Of a stretch of DNA of 64,000 nt, positions 1 to 12,180 are shown one piece after another (within the stretch, counting starts at the first letter, position 1; each line of letters begins with the position of its first letter). Under the pieces are notes generated by a model that saw only the letters and a list, made by a program, of their open reading frames with translations, was not told the DNA's origin and ran no database searches. The position numbers and the translations under genes are program-made. The stretch is from Protonemura montana (lineage: Eukaryota; Arthropoda; Insecta; Plecoptera; Nemouridae), in contig OX387602.1 of NCBI GenBank assembly GCA_947568835.1, positions 32,088,242 to 32,152,241 on the forward strand, in the 5' to 3' direction.

Positions 1-119
1 GTAATTGTTTAGTGTTTGATTCAGAGTAAACCAGTTGGTAACTAATGTACCATGTGTAATGCTGTCCCTCGTGCTTTGTATGAAGTTTCTTAACCTACTC
101 AGTACTCGGCTCCTTTCAG

Positions 120-3100
120 GCGACGTAGAGATCTTCACATACTTCTACGGGCCGGTGGGGTTCCTCCTCGTCGCTAACATGGCGCTGTTTGCCATGACGG
201 CTCGCGAGCTCACGTGCGGACTCTGGAAACGTGAGGTGGCCAAAACCAACGTCGAGCGGTAAGCTTTAGCCATGGTAGTCTTTGCCTCATAAGGATGGAA
301 TATCTGTGCAAGCTTTATCTGTGCTAGTCTTTGTCTCATAAGGATGGAATATCTGTGCAAGCTTTATCTGTGCTAGTCTTTGCCTCATAAGGATGGAATA
401 TCTGTACAAGCTTTATCTGTGCTAGTCTTTGCCTCATAAGGATGGAATATCTGTGCAAGCTTTATCTGTGCTAGTTTTTGCCTCATAAGGATGGAATATC
501 TGTGCAAGCTTTATCTGTGCTAGTCTTTGCCTCATAAGGATGGAATATCTGTGCAAGCTTTATCTGTGCTAGTCTTTGTCTCATAAGGATGGAATATCTG
601 TGCAAGCTTTATCTGTGCTAGTCTTTGCCTCATAAGGATGGAATATCTGTGCAAGCTTTATCTTTGGTAGTCTTTGCCTCATAAGGATGGAATATCCGTG
701 CAAGCTTTATCTGTGCTAGTCTTTGCCTCATAAGGATGGAATATCTGTGCAAGCTTTATCTGTGCTAGTCTTTGCCTCATAAGGATGGAATATCTGTGCA
801 AGCTTTATCTGTGCTAGTCTTTGCCTCATAAGGATGGAATATCTGTGCAAGCTTTATCTGTGCTAGTCTTTGCCTCATAAGGATGGAATATCTGTGCAAG
901 CTTTATCTTTGGTAGTCTTTGCCTCATAAGGATGGAATATCTGTGCAAGCTTTATCTGTGCTAGTCTTTGCCTCATAAGGATGGAATATCTGTGCAAGCT
1001 TTGTCTGTGATAGTCTTTGCCTCATAAGGATGGAATATCTGTGCAAGCTTTATCTGTGCTAGTCTTTGCCTCATAAGGATGGAATATCTGTGCAAGCTTT
1101 ATCTGTGCTAGTCTTTGCCTCATAAGGATGGAATATCTGTGCAAGCTTTATCTGTGCTAGTCTTTGCCTCATAAGGATGGAATATCTGTGCAAGCTTTAT
1201 CTGTGCTAGTCTTTGCCTCATAAGGATGGAATATCTGTGCAAGCTTTATCTGTGCTAGTCTTTGCCTCATAAGGATGGAATATCTGTGCAAGCTTTGTCT
1301 GTGATAGTCTTTGCCTCATAAGGATGGAATATCTGTGCAAGCTTTATCTGTGGTAGTCTTTGCCTCATAAGGATGGAATATCTGTGCAAGCTTTATCTTT
1401 GGTAGTCTTTGCCTCATAAGGATGGAATATCTGTGCAAGCTTTATCTGTGCTAGTCTTTGCCTCATAAGGATGGAATATCTGTGCAAGCTTTATCTGTGC
1501 TAGTCTTTGCCTCATAAGGATGGAATATCTGTGCAAGCTTTGTCTGTGATAGTCTTTGCCTCATAAGGATGGAATATCTGTGCAAGCTTTATCTGTGCTA
1601 GTCTTTGCCTCATAAGGATGGAATATCTGTGCAAGCTTTATCTGTGCTAGTCTTTGCCTCATAAGGATGGAATATCTGTGCAAGCTTTATCTGTGCTAGT
1701 CTTTGCCTCATAAGGATGGAATATCTGTGCAAGCTTTATCTGTGTTAGCCATGACACGTTGTGTATCTTTGCAGAACTGCTCTGGGACGTGTTTGTCTCA
1801 AGCTGGTCGTGGTGATGGGCTTGACGTGGCTTGCTGACGTTCTCTCCTGGGCCGTGGGTGGGCCCAGGGCTCTCTGGTACCTCACCGATCTCGTCAACGC
1901 TCTGCAAGGCGTGTTCATCTTCGCTGTCGTCGGGTGTCAGCCGCAGGTGTGGGCCGCGGTCAACAGACTTTGGTGTTTCAAGGTAACATAACATGGATAG
2001 CGGTTGCCATGGAGAGACTTTAAAGCCAATGCTGCCATCTTGTTGGTCTTTAAAATCTAGTTATCTTACAGAAATCATGCTATTTCCGTAGTTTTCACCA
2101 CTTTACAGTTTAAAATTGGTTGAAAATGTGTTTAATTAACCCATAAATTAGTATTAGAATCATTTAAATGCCTTGGGTATAGGGAATAATAGGTTGCCTG
2201 ACTTTTATTTTGATGAGCTGGCTGGATCCTATGTTCTATCCAGGTTATTTGAGATCAGCTGGCTGGATCCTATGCTCTATCCATGTTATTTGAGATCAGC
2301 TGGCTGGATCCTATGCTCTATCCATGTTATTTGAGATCAGCTGGCTGGATCCTATGCTCTATCCAGGTTATTTAAGATCAGCTGGCTGGATCCTATGCTT
2401 TATCCAGGTTATTTGAGATCAGCTGGCTGGATCCTATGCTCTATCCAGGTTATTTGAGATCAGCTGACTGGATCCTATGCTCTATCCAGGTTATTTGAGA
2501 TCAGCTGGCTGGATCCTATGCTCTATCCAGGTTATTTGAGATCAGCTGGCTGGATCCTATGCTCTATCCATGTTATTTGAGATCAGCTGACTGGATCCTA
2601 TGTTCTATCCAGGTTATTTGAGATCAACTGGCTGGATCCTATGCTCTATCCAGGTTATTTGAGATCAGCTGGCTGGATCCTATGCTCTATCCATGTTATT
2701 TGAGATCAGCTGACTGGATCCTATGTTCTATCCAGGTTATTTGAGATCAACTGGCTGGATCCTATGCTCTATCCAGGTTATTTGAGATCAGCTGGCTGGA
2801 TCCTATGCTCTATCCAGGTTATTTGAGATCAGCTGGCTGGATCCTATGCTCTATCCAGGTTATTTGAGATCAGCTGGCTGGATCCTATGCTCTATCCATG
2901 TTATTTGAGATCAGCTGACTGGATCCTATGTTCTATCCAGGTTATTTGAGATCAACTGGCTGGATCCTATGCTCTATCCAGGTTATTTGAGATCAGCTGG
3001 CTGGATCCTATGCTCTATCCATGTTATTTGAGATCAGCTGACTGGATCCTATGTTCTATCCAGGTTATTTGAGATCAACTGGCTGGATCCTATGCTCTAT

Positions 3101-3640
3101 CCAGGTTATTTGAGATCAGCTGGCTGGATCCTATGCTCTATCCAGGTTATTTGAGATCAGCTGGCTGGATCCTATGCTCTATCCAGGTTATTTGAGATCA
3201 GCTGGCTGGATCCTATGCTCTATCCATGTTATTTGAGATCAGCTGACTGGATCCTATGTTCTATCCAGGTTATTTGAGATCAACTGGCTGGATCCTATGC
3301 TCTATCCAGGTGATTTGAGATCAGCTGGCTGGATCCTATGCTCTATCCAGGTGATTTGAGATCAGCTGGCTGGATCCTATGCTCTATCCAGGTTATTTGA
3401 GATCAGCTGGCTGGATCCTATGCTCTATCCATGTTATTTGAGATCAGCTGGCTGGACCCTATGCTCTATCCAGGTGATTTGAGATCAGCTGTCACCTCAT
3501 GTTTCCAGGGTAACCAGCGTACGGACGGCAACGTCGGGGCCAACATGTCATCGTGCAGTCAAGGCCTGCCGTCGATGGGTGAATCGATGACGGCTACGAG
3601 TCCGCAGAGCAAGGCCCCGCCCATCGAGACTTCGTGCTAA
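120..3640 (+). CDS. Methuselah-like class B (secretin-type) GPCR, C-terminal three exons
   Basis: Coding exons are 120-258, 1775-1982 and 3509-3640, with GT-AG junctions and matching phases (139, 208 and 132 bp). The upstream part lies outside the window. The first exon encodes TM5 ([20 protein letters not shown]). The second encodes TM6 with the family-typical [14 protein letters not shown] and TM7 with [13 protein letters not shown]. The third gives a Ser/Thr-rich cytoplasmic tail ending IETSC before TAA at 3638. Class B receptors of the Methuselah group are plasma-membrane receptors with large ligand-binding ectodomains; ligand and pathway cannot be read from these exons. Intron 1 (259-1774) and intron 2 (1983-3508) are mostly minisatellite. 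The assignment rests on TM6/TM7 wording; another adhesion/secretin-type receptor is the main alternative. The tail exon is less certain than the two membrane exons, because only its phase and splice site support it. Confidence 0.82.
263..1745. repeat. 49-bp minisatellite filling GPCR intron 1
   Basis: About 30 head-to-tail 49-bp units, each with GTCTTTGCCTCATAAGG and ending GTGCAAGCTTTATCTGTGCTAG. Units are nearly identical, with a few recurring variants (TTTGGTAG, TTTGTCTGTGATAG). The first unit starts at the exon-proximal GTAAGCTTTAG, so the intron's own 5' splice site looks like a member of the repeat (later units read GCAAGCTTT). Confidence 0.95.
2212..3488 (-). repeat. 41-bp minisatellite, copy 1 (GPCR intron 2)
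   Basis: About 31 units of 41 bp, each with GATCAGCTGGCTGGATCC and CTCTATCCAGGTTATTTGA. It is the reverse complement of the arrays at 35.4, 50.3 and 53.2 kb. The array ends about 20 bp before the acceptor of the last GPCR exon. The sequence before the array (2190-2215) matches, in reverse complement, the sequence beyond the array at 53.6 kb. Confidence 0.95.
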
Positions 3641-4169
3641 CCTCGCGGCAACTCTCGGAAGAAATGCGCGGGGAAAGTGACGGCGAGCATCGGAGCCTGC
3701 CAGCTCCAACGCCGTCAAAGTGTCAAAGTGAAAGTGTCAACGGGGACTGACAGACGCGAAGGACAATGGACAACTGACCTGTTGATCCGACCCTAGCTTT
3801 AGCTTTACGACTGACCTAGTTATTCCAATGAGGCATTATTTATGTTAACGTATTATTTTATGTTAAACGACGAGAAGTACAACAAAGTGACACCAGGCGC
3901 AGGGTTTTCAGGAGTAGAACGGCAGCACAGCCTTCTTGATTGTTGGCTTTTAATTGGTTACAAGAAGGCTCTGCGTTGGCTTTGTTTCTCTGATGAAGTT
4001 GTCCTGGTCGTTCTGGATGTCTGATGTGTTTTAAAGACTGTTTTAATGTGTGAAGGTGAAATGTTCGCTCCTCGGGAGCTCCTCGTTCCTTGTAGATGCT
4101 TGATCTCAACGCTTCCAGATAGAAGACGTTCCTGACCGACCGCCATACCTCAAGTCTGACTCGTTCCAC
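3641..4169 (+). other. GPCR 3' flank / probable 3' UTR, no gene seen
   Basis: This stretch follows the receptor stop codon. It starts moderately GC-rich and becomes AT-rich. There is no convincing ORF. I could not fix a polyadenylation signal. Confidence 0.4.
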
Positions 4170-4194
4170 GGACGGAACTACTAAAGTCGTGGGC

Positions 4195-4612
4195 GGAACA
4201 CGCGATTATAAGACTCATGTCTACTTGATGTAAACTTAGCACTAGTTTTAACAAAAACTATTTCAACCGGGTTTTGAATGCCAAGTGAAGAACAACTGAA
4301 TTTCCCAACGTTTTATTCATACACATAATTGGTTAGTTAGTAAAAAACGCCAATTTGTTTGGGATTTTATTTCAAAAAATGCAAAATACGTTGGTTTTTT
4401 TTAGTTATTGACCCTGATTATTTTATTTAGATGCATTTAGGAAGCTTGAACTTGGTAATTGTTATAATTTTGTGTGGTTCTTTTGTTATTGGAAAATTGT
4501 CAGGACTGCTCTTACCCTTGATAAAGTAACAGGAACAAGTTACGAAACGTTGGGAAATTCAGTTGTTCTTCACTTAGCATTCAAAACCCAGTTGAAATAG
4601 TTTTTGATAACG
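4195..4612. mobile_element. Penelope-like terminal sequence, foldback copy
   Basis: An element of about 420 bp with inverted ends. The left arm (GACTCATGTCTACTTGATGT through GAACAACTGAATTTCCCAACG) is mirrored on the right by AACGTTGGGAAATTCAGTTG through AACCCAGTTGAAATAG. The same family recurs at 11.3, 23.5, 24.1, 27.8, 33.5 and 48.6 kb. It is linked to Penelope-like elements because the 27.8-kb copy lies directly upstream of Penelope-like coding remnants. Confidence 0.6.
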
Positions 4613-4639
4613 CGACAATATTCCTTGTAATTGCACGTG

Positions 4640-5865
4640 GTATTAATTGTGCGCAAGAAAGACAGAAGGTATTTTTATGTGAGTCTCACTTTACCAAACC
4701 AATGTAAATATAATAAGTTGCTCTGTACCTAGAGTTACAAGGTATACACATTACCAGCTAAAACATAGCGTGTTTCTTTTCCAACCCAAGACCCAGTTCT
4801 GACATTTCCTCGGCTCCTTGTCGGAGTTTTCATGGCGCCTTTGACAGAATATTTGCAGAAGTCGGGCTTGACTTTTCTTAGGCTCGACCAGTGGTGTAGT
4901 CCTACATTCTTTTTTTGGAATACGCTGGGTTATCAGGCTGTCATGGTCTATCAAATCATTGCATCCCCATCCAGGTTGCGCTCGGTGGCAAGGCAGGCAG
5001 GCGGCGCGATCTCACAAAGGCAGCGTGGTGTTCCAAGCTGTCCAGAAGTACGAGCGAGGTCATACAAACCCCTACTATACACGGACTACCCACTTTTCAG
5101 AAGAAAGTTTGATTTTTGAGTTTTTATAGTGCAGGTTGTAGGGAGATTAAGAATTGTCGTTGCAAAACACATTTTGAAGTTTTGCAAAGAGTATTTATTG
5201 GGCGTATACCATGTATATTTTTTTTGGGTTTACGCTCGGTGTCAAAAAGTGTTTTGGGTATACGGCTTATACCAGCGTATACCCTCGACTGCACCACTGG
5301 GTTCGACGTTGGATGTTCTCTAAATCAACAAAATACAATTTCCAGCGCAGAGTTTTAAATCAAAATTAACCGTTTTGTGATTTAAAAATAAGTTCCTATT
5401 TTTGTCCGGCACTATTTTCTTTAAACTTGGAGAGCGTTTTAAATCTTGAATCTTTATTGATCCAGGTTTTATCCCATTTATAATCTGGCAGCAAATGAGG
5501 TTCCTTTCTAAAGCCGTTATATAAAACTTGCGGATTTCAACTCTTGACTAAACTTCTCGACACAAGTTTGTCTACGTTCACTTGCAGTTGAATAGCCAAG
5601 CCCTGTTTTGTATTTTGTTTCATAGAAGCTGGCAGAAGAGCTTAGTTTTGACTCAGTTCTAGTAGGAAAATGCCCCGAAGTACGACATGGGCCCTCGTCA
5701 ACAAGGAAACGTTTGCGCCAACAATCTCCGGGTCATGTTTGCGAGCAGTTGGATTAATCATTATTTCTTCGTGTCGGAAAATTTAGGCGTTCTCGACAAA
5801 AATTGGTTTGGTGAAGTGATTCAGAGTTGTGGGCGAATGTTGTGGTGAGTACCGGAGTTGCTCTG
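4640..5865. other. Intergenic DNA, nothing recognised
   Basis: AT-rich DNA with short uninterrupted frames only. No repeat family used elsewhere in the window was noticed here. Confidence 0.5.
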
Positions 5866-5874
5866 TTAAAATTG

Positions 5875-6130
5875 ACTTGTGAAAATCCTTACGTTTTTTC
5901 TTGATTTGTTAAAACATGCCCATAAGGTGGCCTCAGGGGTAGTTTTCACCCCTGAACACCATAGGCTGATTAGATTTTGCATTGTTCCAATACTTTGGCT
6001 GTTGTAACGTTTTTCATTTAAAAACGTGAATAGCTCCATTAAATTTAGCCTGAGAGAAAAACAGTTGTGTGCATTCAATTTCTCTTAAAAGTTTCCCCCC
6101 TATTTTCATCCCTCGTGGGGCAAAATACTT
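5875..6130 (+). repeat. Diverged copy of the 290-bp dispersed repeat
   Basis: Shares TCCTTACGTTTTTTCTTGAT, the phrase AGGGGTAGTTT followed by a CACCCCTGAACACCAT-type stretch, and a TTAGATTTTGCRTT core with the repeat block at 13.2-15.4 kb, but with many differences. It is probably an old copy. Confidence 0.6.
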
Positions 6131-6728
6131 ATTTTTTAAACTATTTCCCTCGTGTACTTATCGTTTATACTTCGGACGGGGTGGATTATTTGAATTTTGT
6201 TATTTTTTATTTTGTAATTGGTAGCTCTGCTCAACGTACGCTGTACCGGTGAAGTGCCTATTTCACAACGGCTCCATTTTTCGAGCATGATCCTGCATTT
6301 CAATATGTCCAATATTCTTTCTAATTACGATACTATCTCATTTAAAATATTGCCAATCTGATTTTGCAAGTTTTCTCAGCCCACGAGATGAATAATTTTG
6401 TCCTTGTTTGGGTAAGTGTCCTAAAAAAATCCTTATTCAATCGGATAGGTTATGGAAATGGTTCCTACCTCATGGCAAATATCTCATTTTTTAAAGTTTT
6501 TAAATAAATTCCTTGCCAGGCGAGGGATTTTAATAGTTATATCTCTAGTTATAGGTTGTACAGGCCCATGGCCTTTAGAGAGTGACCAGATTCTTAATTA
6601 ATCGGGATTCTAGCTGCGGTAAAACATTCGGAGAACAAGAATCGAATCTTGCGATTAGACGCTCAGTTTCTTTAGTCCAACCCTTGCGTAACTTTCTATG
6701 TTTTAAGTGTGGTTTACTTTGCTTCTAG
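6131..6728. other. Intergenic DNA, nothing recognised
   Basis: AT-rich stretch between the diverged 290-bp repeat and the possible gene at 6.7 kb. No supported feature. Confidence 0.4.
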
Positions 6729-9700
6729 GACACCGCTGATGTTGATTGAATGGTGAGCAAAGTCACAAGATTGGTGCTATCATGAATTCAGTAATGGAGC
6801 AAGATATCTTTGTAAATGCCAGCCTGTTTCACAGACTTGCAATGCAGTCACTAGACTATGAAACTGCAGTCCTCTACAGGTGACTTTTTATGCTATTTCT
6901 GCCTATTCTATCAGTAATTTCTTTTTGTTTAAGTTGTCAAGTATAACCCTAGGCTATAAGACTTGATGTTGAATGGAAGGCATTGCCCCTGGCTGACAAG
7001 CTTCAGATTGCATCTTCAACTGGATTAACTGTTAAATATTTTATTAATTCTATCAACTTCTCTCTGTCTGTAAGATGATATCTTCTGCTGTCTGGCTGTC
7101 ACCAACAATCCAATATCACTGACTGATGGCATCGGGGAGGCTACTTGGACTTACGCTTAGAATTATCAAGCTGCATCCGTAGAAGAATGGACCTGTGTGG
7201 GATCTCAACCATTCATGAAGATTTTACCAGTGTCTAAACCAATTTGCTCGAAACTAAAGGTACTTGTATTTGTTCCTATTAACTATGAAGGGTTCAGTTT
7301 ACAAGAAAGTCAGTTCCAGAACATCTGGTATCTAGGGAATTGCAGGGTCAAGAAATTGTATAATTATTTATTTCCAGCAGATTTGTACATTTTGAACATT
7401 GTCGTGAAAATTTCTCATCTTAGCGTTTCAGATCTTACAATATATATTTTAACAACTTCCTAAAACCATTGACATTCTTTGTCACCTGTTCCCAATCACT
7501 TAAACCCATTCTACTATTCAACACCTGGATTTTTAAATTCCAATACCTTTCCAAATATTCTGCTTACATTCATGTCCATTTTTCTATCTGTCTGTTGAAC
7601 ATGCCAATTAAACCATTTTTATGTTTCATTGTAAGGCCTGGGATTTACACAATGTATTTTATGTTTCGGTATTAATTGTTTCTTTGTTTCTATTGCAGCA
7701 AACCCAGTCCAAGGATGACTTCTAGCCCCAGCAACACATTGTTGCATGCATTAGAGATTCAAGAACCACCGACTCACTTTGAATACAACTTTAAACAAGG
7801 TTAGTTGAAGTTCATACAATTGCTTAGAAACCAACGAGAAGCTGTCGATGTCTGAGTCATGAATTCTTTCTTCTAGATTGCTATCAACGGCTGCTGGAGA
7901 CCTGCTCTTGTGAAAGACCAACAACAGAGACTGTCCCGGAGTTTCCATCAACAAAGCTTCTCAAGTCTACTGAAGGTGAGCAATTCAGAGCAATTCTTGA
8001 CATCAATATTTTAACAATTCTCGCTATTTTTTTTGCCTTTTTTTCACTATTTTTTTAACGAATCAGAACTATGTGATACTTACTGTAAAATGATCGGACC
8101 CTTGGCTTCGTTTCATAAACCCGTGCATAGCTTTCCCAGTTTTAATTAGGCCTTGTTTTGCTTCTAAAATGCTGCTGATGACGATTGAAGCACGAGCTCG
8201 GCAATGGTGCAAGTCATCTTTGTACGGAAAAAGGCAACCAGTTCGAGAGGATTGATTGCAACGGCCACATGGTCACTAGGCTATGGAAGTGCAGTCCTCT
8301 ACTGGTATGTTTCTTTGCTATATTTGACTATTTTATCTGGAATTTCTGTCTATCAAAGTAGTTCAGTAACTGCCTGTCTTTGTGACTTAATGCTGAATGT
8401 AAGGCATTATTGATGGCTGCCAAGCTTCAGACTGCTTATCAAAAACCTTATTTCCATTTCCTTACATTCTTTGTCACTTACTCATTAATCCTCTTCCCAT
8501 CTTAAACATATCTTTTTTAAATTCCCTATCCCAATCTTTTCCAGTTTTCCTTCTATTAATTTATATTTGTGTCCATCTGCTGATATGTCTGCCAATAAGA
8601 CCCTTTTTATGTTTTATAATATTGCCTGTAATTCACCAGATGCAATTATTGGATTGGTATTAAATGGTTGATCTCCTTTATTGCAGAAAACCCAGCCCAA
8701 GGAGGGCTTCTGTCACCAGATTGTCATATTGTTGTCTTGGGGAACTGCACATTCCCTTGCGACTGTTTTCAAGACGACTTGACACAAGGTTAGTTGAATT
8801 TATTACAACAACTGCCCTCATGAGGAACTGTCATGAAATCTTCACTGTCACTGTCATCTTTCTTTCTAGATTGCTGTCACTTGCTGCTGGAGGCCTGTGC
8901 TTGCTAACAATCGACTTGAAAGATTCTCGCTGGGTTTCCTTCAACAAAGTTTGCGACGATGTTTATTGAAGGTGAGCAAATCAGAGCAAAGCTTGACCTC
9001 AAGACTTCACCATTTGTCACTGTTTCCTACGTTGCTTGGGAATTTCTAGAGCATACATTTTGAAACAAATTTTAGACAAAGTCTGGACTATATTGGAAAT
9101 AAAATGTGTGATTGCCAGGTTTTAAAACACAGAATAAATACATCAACGTCTCCCATGTCTCCCCTGACATGTCTCATACCATATTGGTCAATCGTGATAA
9201 TAAAATAATTAATATCATTATTATTATTGTAATGCATGCCAGGTATGTTTTACAGTCTCATACCATATTGGTCAATCATAATAATAAAGTAATTAATATC
9301 ATTATTATTATTGTAATGCATGCCAGGTATGTTTTACAGTCTCATACCATATTGGTCAATCGTAATAATAAAATAATTAATATCATTATTATTATTGTAG
9401 TGCATGCCAGGTATGTTTTACAGTCTCATACCATATTGGTCAATCGTGATAATAAAATAATTAATATCATTATTATTATTGTAGTGCATGCCAGGTATGT
9501 TTTACAGTCTCATACCATATCGGTCAATCATAATAATAAAGTAATTAATATCATTATTATTATTGTAATGCATGCCAGGTATGTTTTACAGTCTCATACC
9601 ATATTGGTCAATCGTAATAATAAAATAATTAATATCATTATTATTATTGTAGTGCATGCCAGGTATGTTTTACAGTCTCATACCATATTGGTCAATCATA

Positions 9701-10683
9701 ATAATAAAGTAATTAATATCATTATTATTATTGTAGTGCATGCCAGGTATGTTTTACAGTCTCATACCATATTGGTCAATCGTAATAATAAAATAATTAA
9801 TATCATTATTATTATTGTAGTGCATGCCAGGTATGTTTTACAGTCTCATACCATATTGGTCAATCGTAATAATAAAATAATTAATATCATTATTATTATT
9901 GTAGTGCATGCCAGGTATGTTTTACAGTCTCATACCATATTGGTCAATCGTGATAATAAAATAATTAATATCATTATTATTATTGTAGTGCATGCCAGGT
10001 ATGTTTTACAGTCTCATACCATATTGGTCAATCGTAATAATAAAATAATTAATATCATTATTATTATTGTAGTGCATGCCAGGTATGTTTATTTATTTAT
10101 TGTTTCTCTTACAATTGTACAGTTATGTAACGGTGGTAAGATTATATAATATAATGTTTTACAGGCTTACTTTCCAGTTTTTCTTGCAGAGAATGAAATC
10201 AAATTATGATTGTTTGGTTTTAATTTCTGTTTTACTTTTTAAATAATTGTTTTGAATGTGATTGCGTTTGTCCCAGCTTTTAGCCGGTTCTAACCGGACG
10301 ATGCTGAGTCTGCCATAACAATTGAAAAAAGAACCGGAATTAAAACTTTGCATCGATGACTTTGTACTTTGCTTTGAACGGGCAAACTTTCAGATTCTTG
10401 AGAGACTGCTTTTTGTTTTCAGATTGCTGTTGTTGGTTGCCAAGATACCGAGCTCGACTCTTGACCTTCAAGGAAGCCTGTCGTCTGCAACAGGTGAGTT
10501 CTTGAACGCTGCTGAATTTCACATCCATCTTTGCAATCTCATGTCTGACACGTCTTGCACAGTTGGCTATCCTGGCGCGTCCTAAATACTTCCCTTGTTT
10601 TGCAGGTTGGTGTCCCTGACCCTAGCGACATCGGCGAGGAGAACTCGGCCGCGTCGTCAACTTTCCGTCGCTCGCGGAGATAA
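6729..10683 (+). CDS. Possible unrecognised five-exon gene (148 codons)
   Basis: A candidate, not a recognised family. Exons joined by GT-AG sites with fully consistent phases are 6729-6879 (ATG at 6782), 7699-7799, 7877-7975, 10423-10493 and 10606-10683 (TAA at 10681). Together they give an uninterrupted 148-residue reading. The start is MNSVMEQDIFVNASLFHR, the middle has a Cys-rich CYQRLLETCSCERP stretch, and the end has PDPSDIGEENSAASS then a basic TFRRSRR tail. No signal peptide or membrane segment is evident. Exon-intron blocks 1-3 are duplicated at 8.1-9.0 kb in a copy that does not stay open. The intron before exon 4 contains that copy and the 84-bp array. It could instead be a spliced non-coding RNA, since I see no homology or clear codon bias. 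Confidence 0.35.
8130..8990 (+). pseudogene. Decayed tandem duplicate of exon blocks 1-3 of the 6.7-kb candidate gene
   Basis: Pieces matching the first copy occur in the same order: GCTGCTGATGACGATTGAA, then GCAGTCCTCTACTGGTATG, then TTGCAG followed by AAAACCCAGCCCAAGGA (8687-8788), then TTCTAG followed by ATTGCTGTCACTTGCTGCTGG (8870-8971) and GTGAGCAAA. Splice sites persist. In the frame used by copy 1, an exon 1-exon 2 join gives a stop, and the third block also has an in-frame TAA. It is most simply a non-coding or decayed duplicate of about 1.4-kb offset. A second short transcript cannot be excluded. Confidence 0.5.
9172..10094 (+). repeat. 84-bp AT-rich minisatellite
   Basis: Eleven 84-bp units. 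Each has TCTCATACCATATTGGTCAA, a TAATAATAAAATAATTAATA to TCATTATTATTATT palindromic segment, and GCATGCCAGGTATGTTTTACAG. The unit is 28 codons long, so a 345-codon frame stays open by periodicity alone. Every unit contains CAGGTATGT and TTTTACAG, which resemble a donor and an acceptor. Confidence 0.95.
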
Positions 10684-10794
10684 TCAAGGTTTCTATTTCA
10701 TCGCCGGAAAATATCGATCCTCAGTGACGGTGATCTCAGGAGACAGTCAGCTGTTTGTTCAGCTTCTTCCAATCAAAATCATCGCATGACTGAA

Positions 10795-10885
10795 ATGTTA
10801 AACTGGGTTTTGAATGCAAACAAAAGAACAACTTGTTTTTCCAACATTTCGTAACTTGCACCTGTTATTTTATCAAGGTTGAAAA
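10795..10885 (-). mobile_element. Diverged Penelope-like terminal fragment
   Basis: AACTGGGTTTTGAATGC, an AAAGAACAACTTG stretch and TTTCGTAACTTGCACCTGTT follow the order of the family's end sequence but with extra differences, indicating an older copy. Confidence 0.5.
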
Positions 10886-10976
10886 CAATCGTACAATGTC
10901 GTGTTACTTTGAGAGACTTTTTTCACATTTTGGTCGTTCCATGTGAAATAGGAGGCAGTTACTTGAAATTAATTCT

Positions 10977-11211
10977 GACCTCGACCAACTTGGAATTTCA
11001 TGATATTCGACATTTTTGTTAAGAATGTTGGTTTGAGTAAAAGTGTATTTTACAGCCCTAGACAATGTATCTTATAATGTGACGGTGATACGCACGCGGG
11101 GGCTGAATACGCCTCAACTTCAACCACCTGTAACTTTTGAAGTCTTAAAGTAAAAACAAAAAAATCTTTTACTCAAACCAAGTTTCATGAAATTCCAAGT
11201 CGGTCAAGGTC
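10977..11211. repeat. Foldback sequence with about 27-bp inverted ends
   Basis: GACCTCGACCAACTTGGAAT at 10977 is mirrored by ATTCCAAGTCGGTCAAGGTC ending at 11211 (two mismatches over about 27 bp). A second inner pair is GGTTTGAGTAAAAG and CTTTTACTCAAACC. This is consistent with a small inverted-repeat DNA element; no flanking target duplication was found. Confidence 0.6.
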
Positions 11212-11285
11212 AAGGGTGGTCCTATGTTACGAGCTTGTATTCATCTGTCAAATATTCACCGGACACAAAACTGTAAAACAAACAG

Positions 11286-11545
11286 CTGACAATTTAACAA
11301 AAACTATTTCAACTAGGTTTTCAATGCTAAGTGAAGAACAACTGAATTTCCCAACGTTTCGTAACTTGTACCTGTTACTTTATCAAGGGTAAGAGCAGTC
11401 CTGACAATTTTCCAATAACAAAAGAACCACATAAAATTATAACAATTACCAAGTTCAAGTTGTTCTCTACTCTCAGAGTCTTGCCAATCCATCTTCCAAC
11501 TTCCCACGTCTCTCCCCATAGAGATTCATTAGAGATTCATAGAGA
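11286..11545 (-). mobile_element. Penelope-like fragment (terminal sequence plus following region)
   Basis: Carries the family end (AACAAAAACTATTTCAACTA, AACGTTTCGTAACTTGTACC, ACTTTATCAAGGGTAAGAG). It runs into AGAGTCTTGCCAATCCATCT, which also follows the terminal sequence in the 27.7-kb element. A truncated old copy. Confidence 0.6.
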
Positions 11546-12118
11546 TTTATTAAACTACAGGGTTTCAGACTCGTGTATGATTGTGTATGTTTGAAAGTCT
11601 TACTTTCAAGTCGATTGAACTTCGTGTTTATTTATTTATTACAATACATTTTATTGCACCTCGGTGCCGGCTCTTTGCGTAATTACAATATTGTTGATAT
11701 CACAAGCATTAAAAATTGTAAATTGATAAAAACCATCGCAATAGTGCGTCGTTAAACACCACAAATAATAATAGTTCGGTTTTTGAACATTCCTCGCATT
11801 TACATTCACATTCTTTAAAATTTTTAAATTCGTCAGTATTATAAAAACAATGTGTAATCATAAAATTGTTTACTTAATATTTAAAACTATCTCTGCTTGC
11901 AGCCGCAAGGGCAACATATTGTAGTACGAGGCACCTTGATACGTTACGTTTCACCTGATTATTGTATTGTATTTTGCTTGTGTGCTCTTTTTACATCTTA
12001 CGTCAACGTGTTGACTCACGTTGATGAAATGTAACGCAACAACTTGCAATAAAAACAAATATTTTTACAAACTGTTTCACTTTTATTTAAAAACACTTAC
12101 CCCTTTATTCTGTCCGCG

Positions 12119-12156
<38 letters not shown>

Positions 12157-12180
12157 AAACTGGAACCAAAACCTAGTTTT
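11546..12180. other. AT-rich DNA with a retroposon-like 3' end and an A-tract
   Basis: Contains GTGCGTCGTTAAACACCACA at about 11740, the same phrase that ends the retroposon tail at 25.1 kb. It also holds a run of about 32 A at 12120-12151, just before the first tRNA-derived head. No coding exon was seen. Confidence 0.5.

Noticed and set aside
9112-10149. 345-codon ORF of 28-residue repeats
   Set aside because: 84-bp AT-rich minisatellite; no unique sequence beyond the repeat supports a protein.
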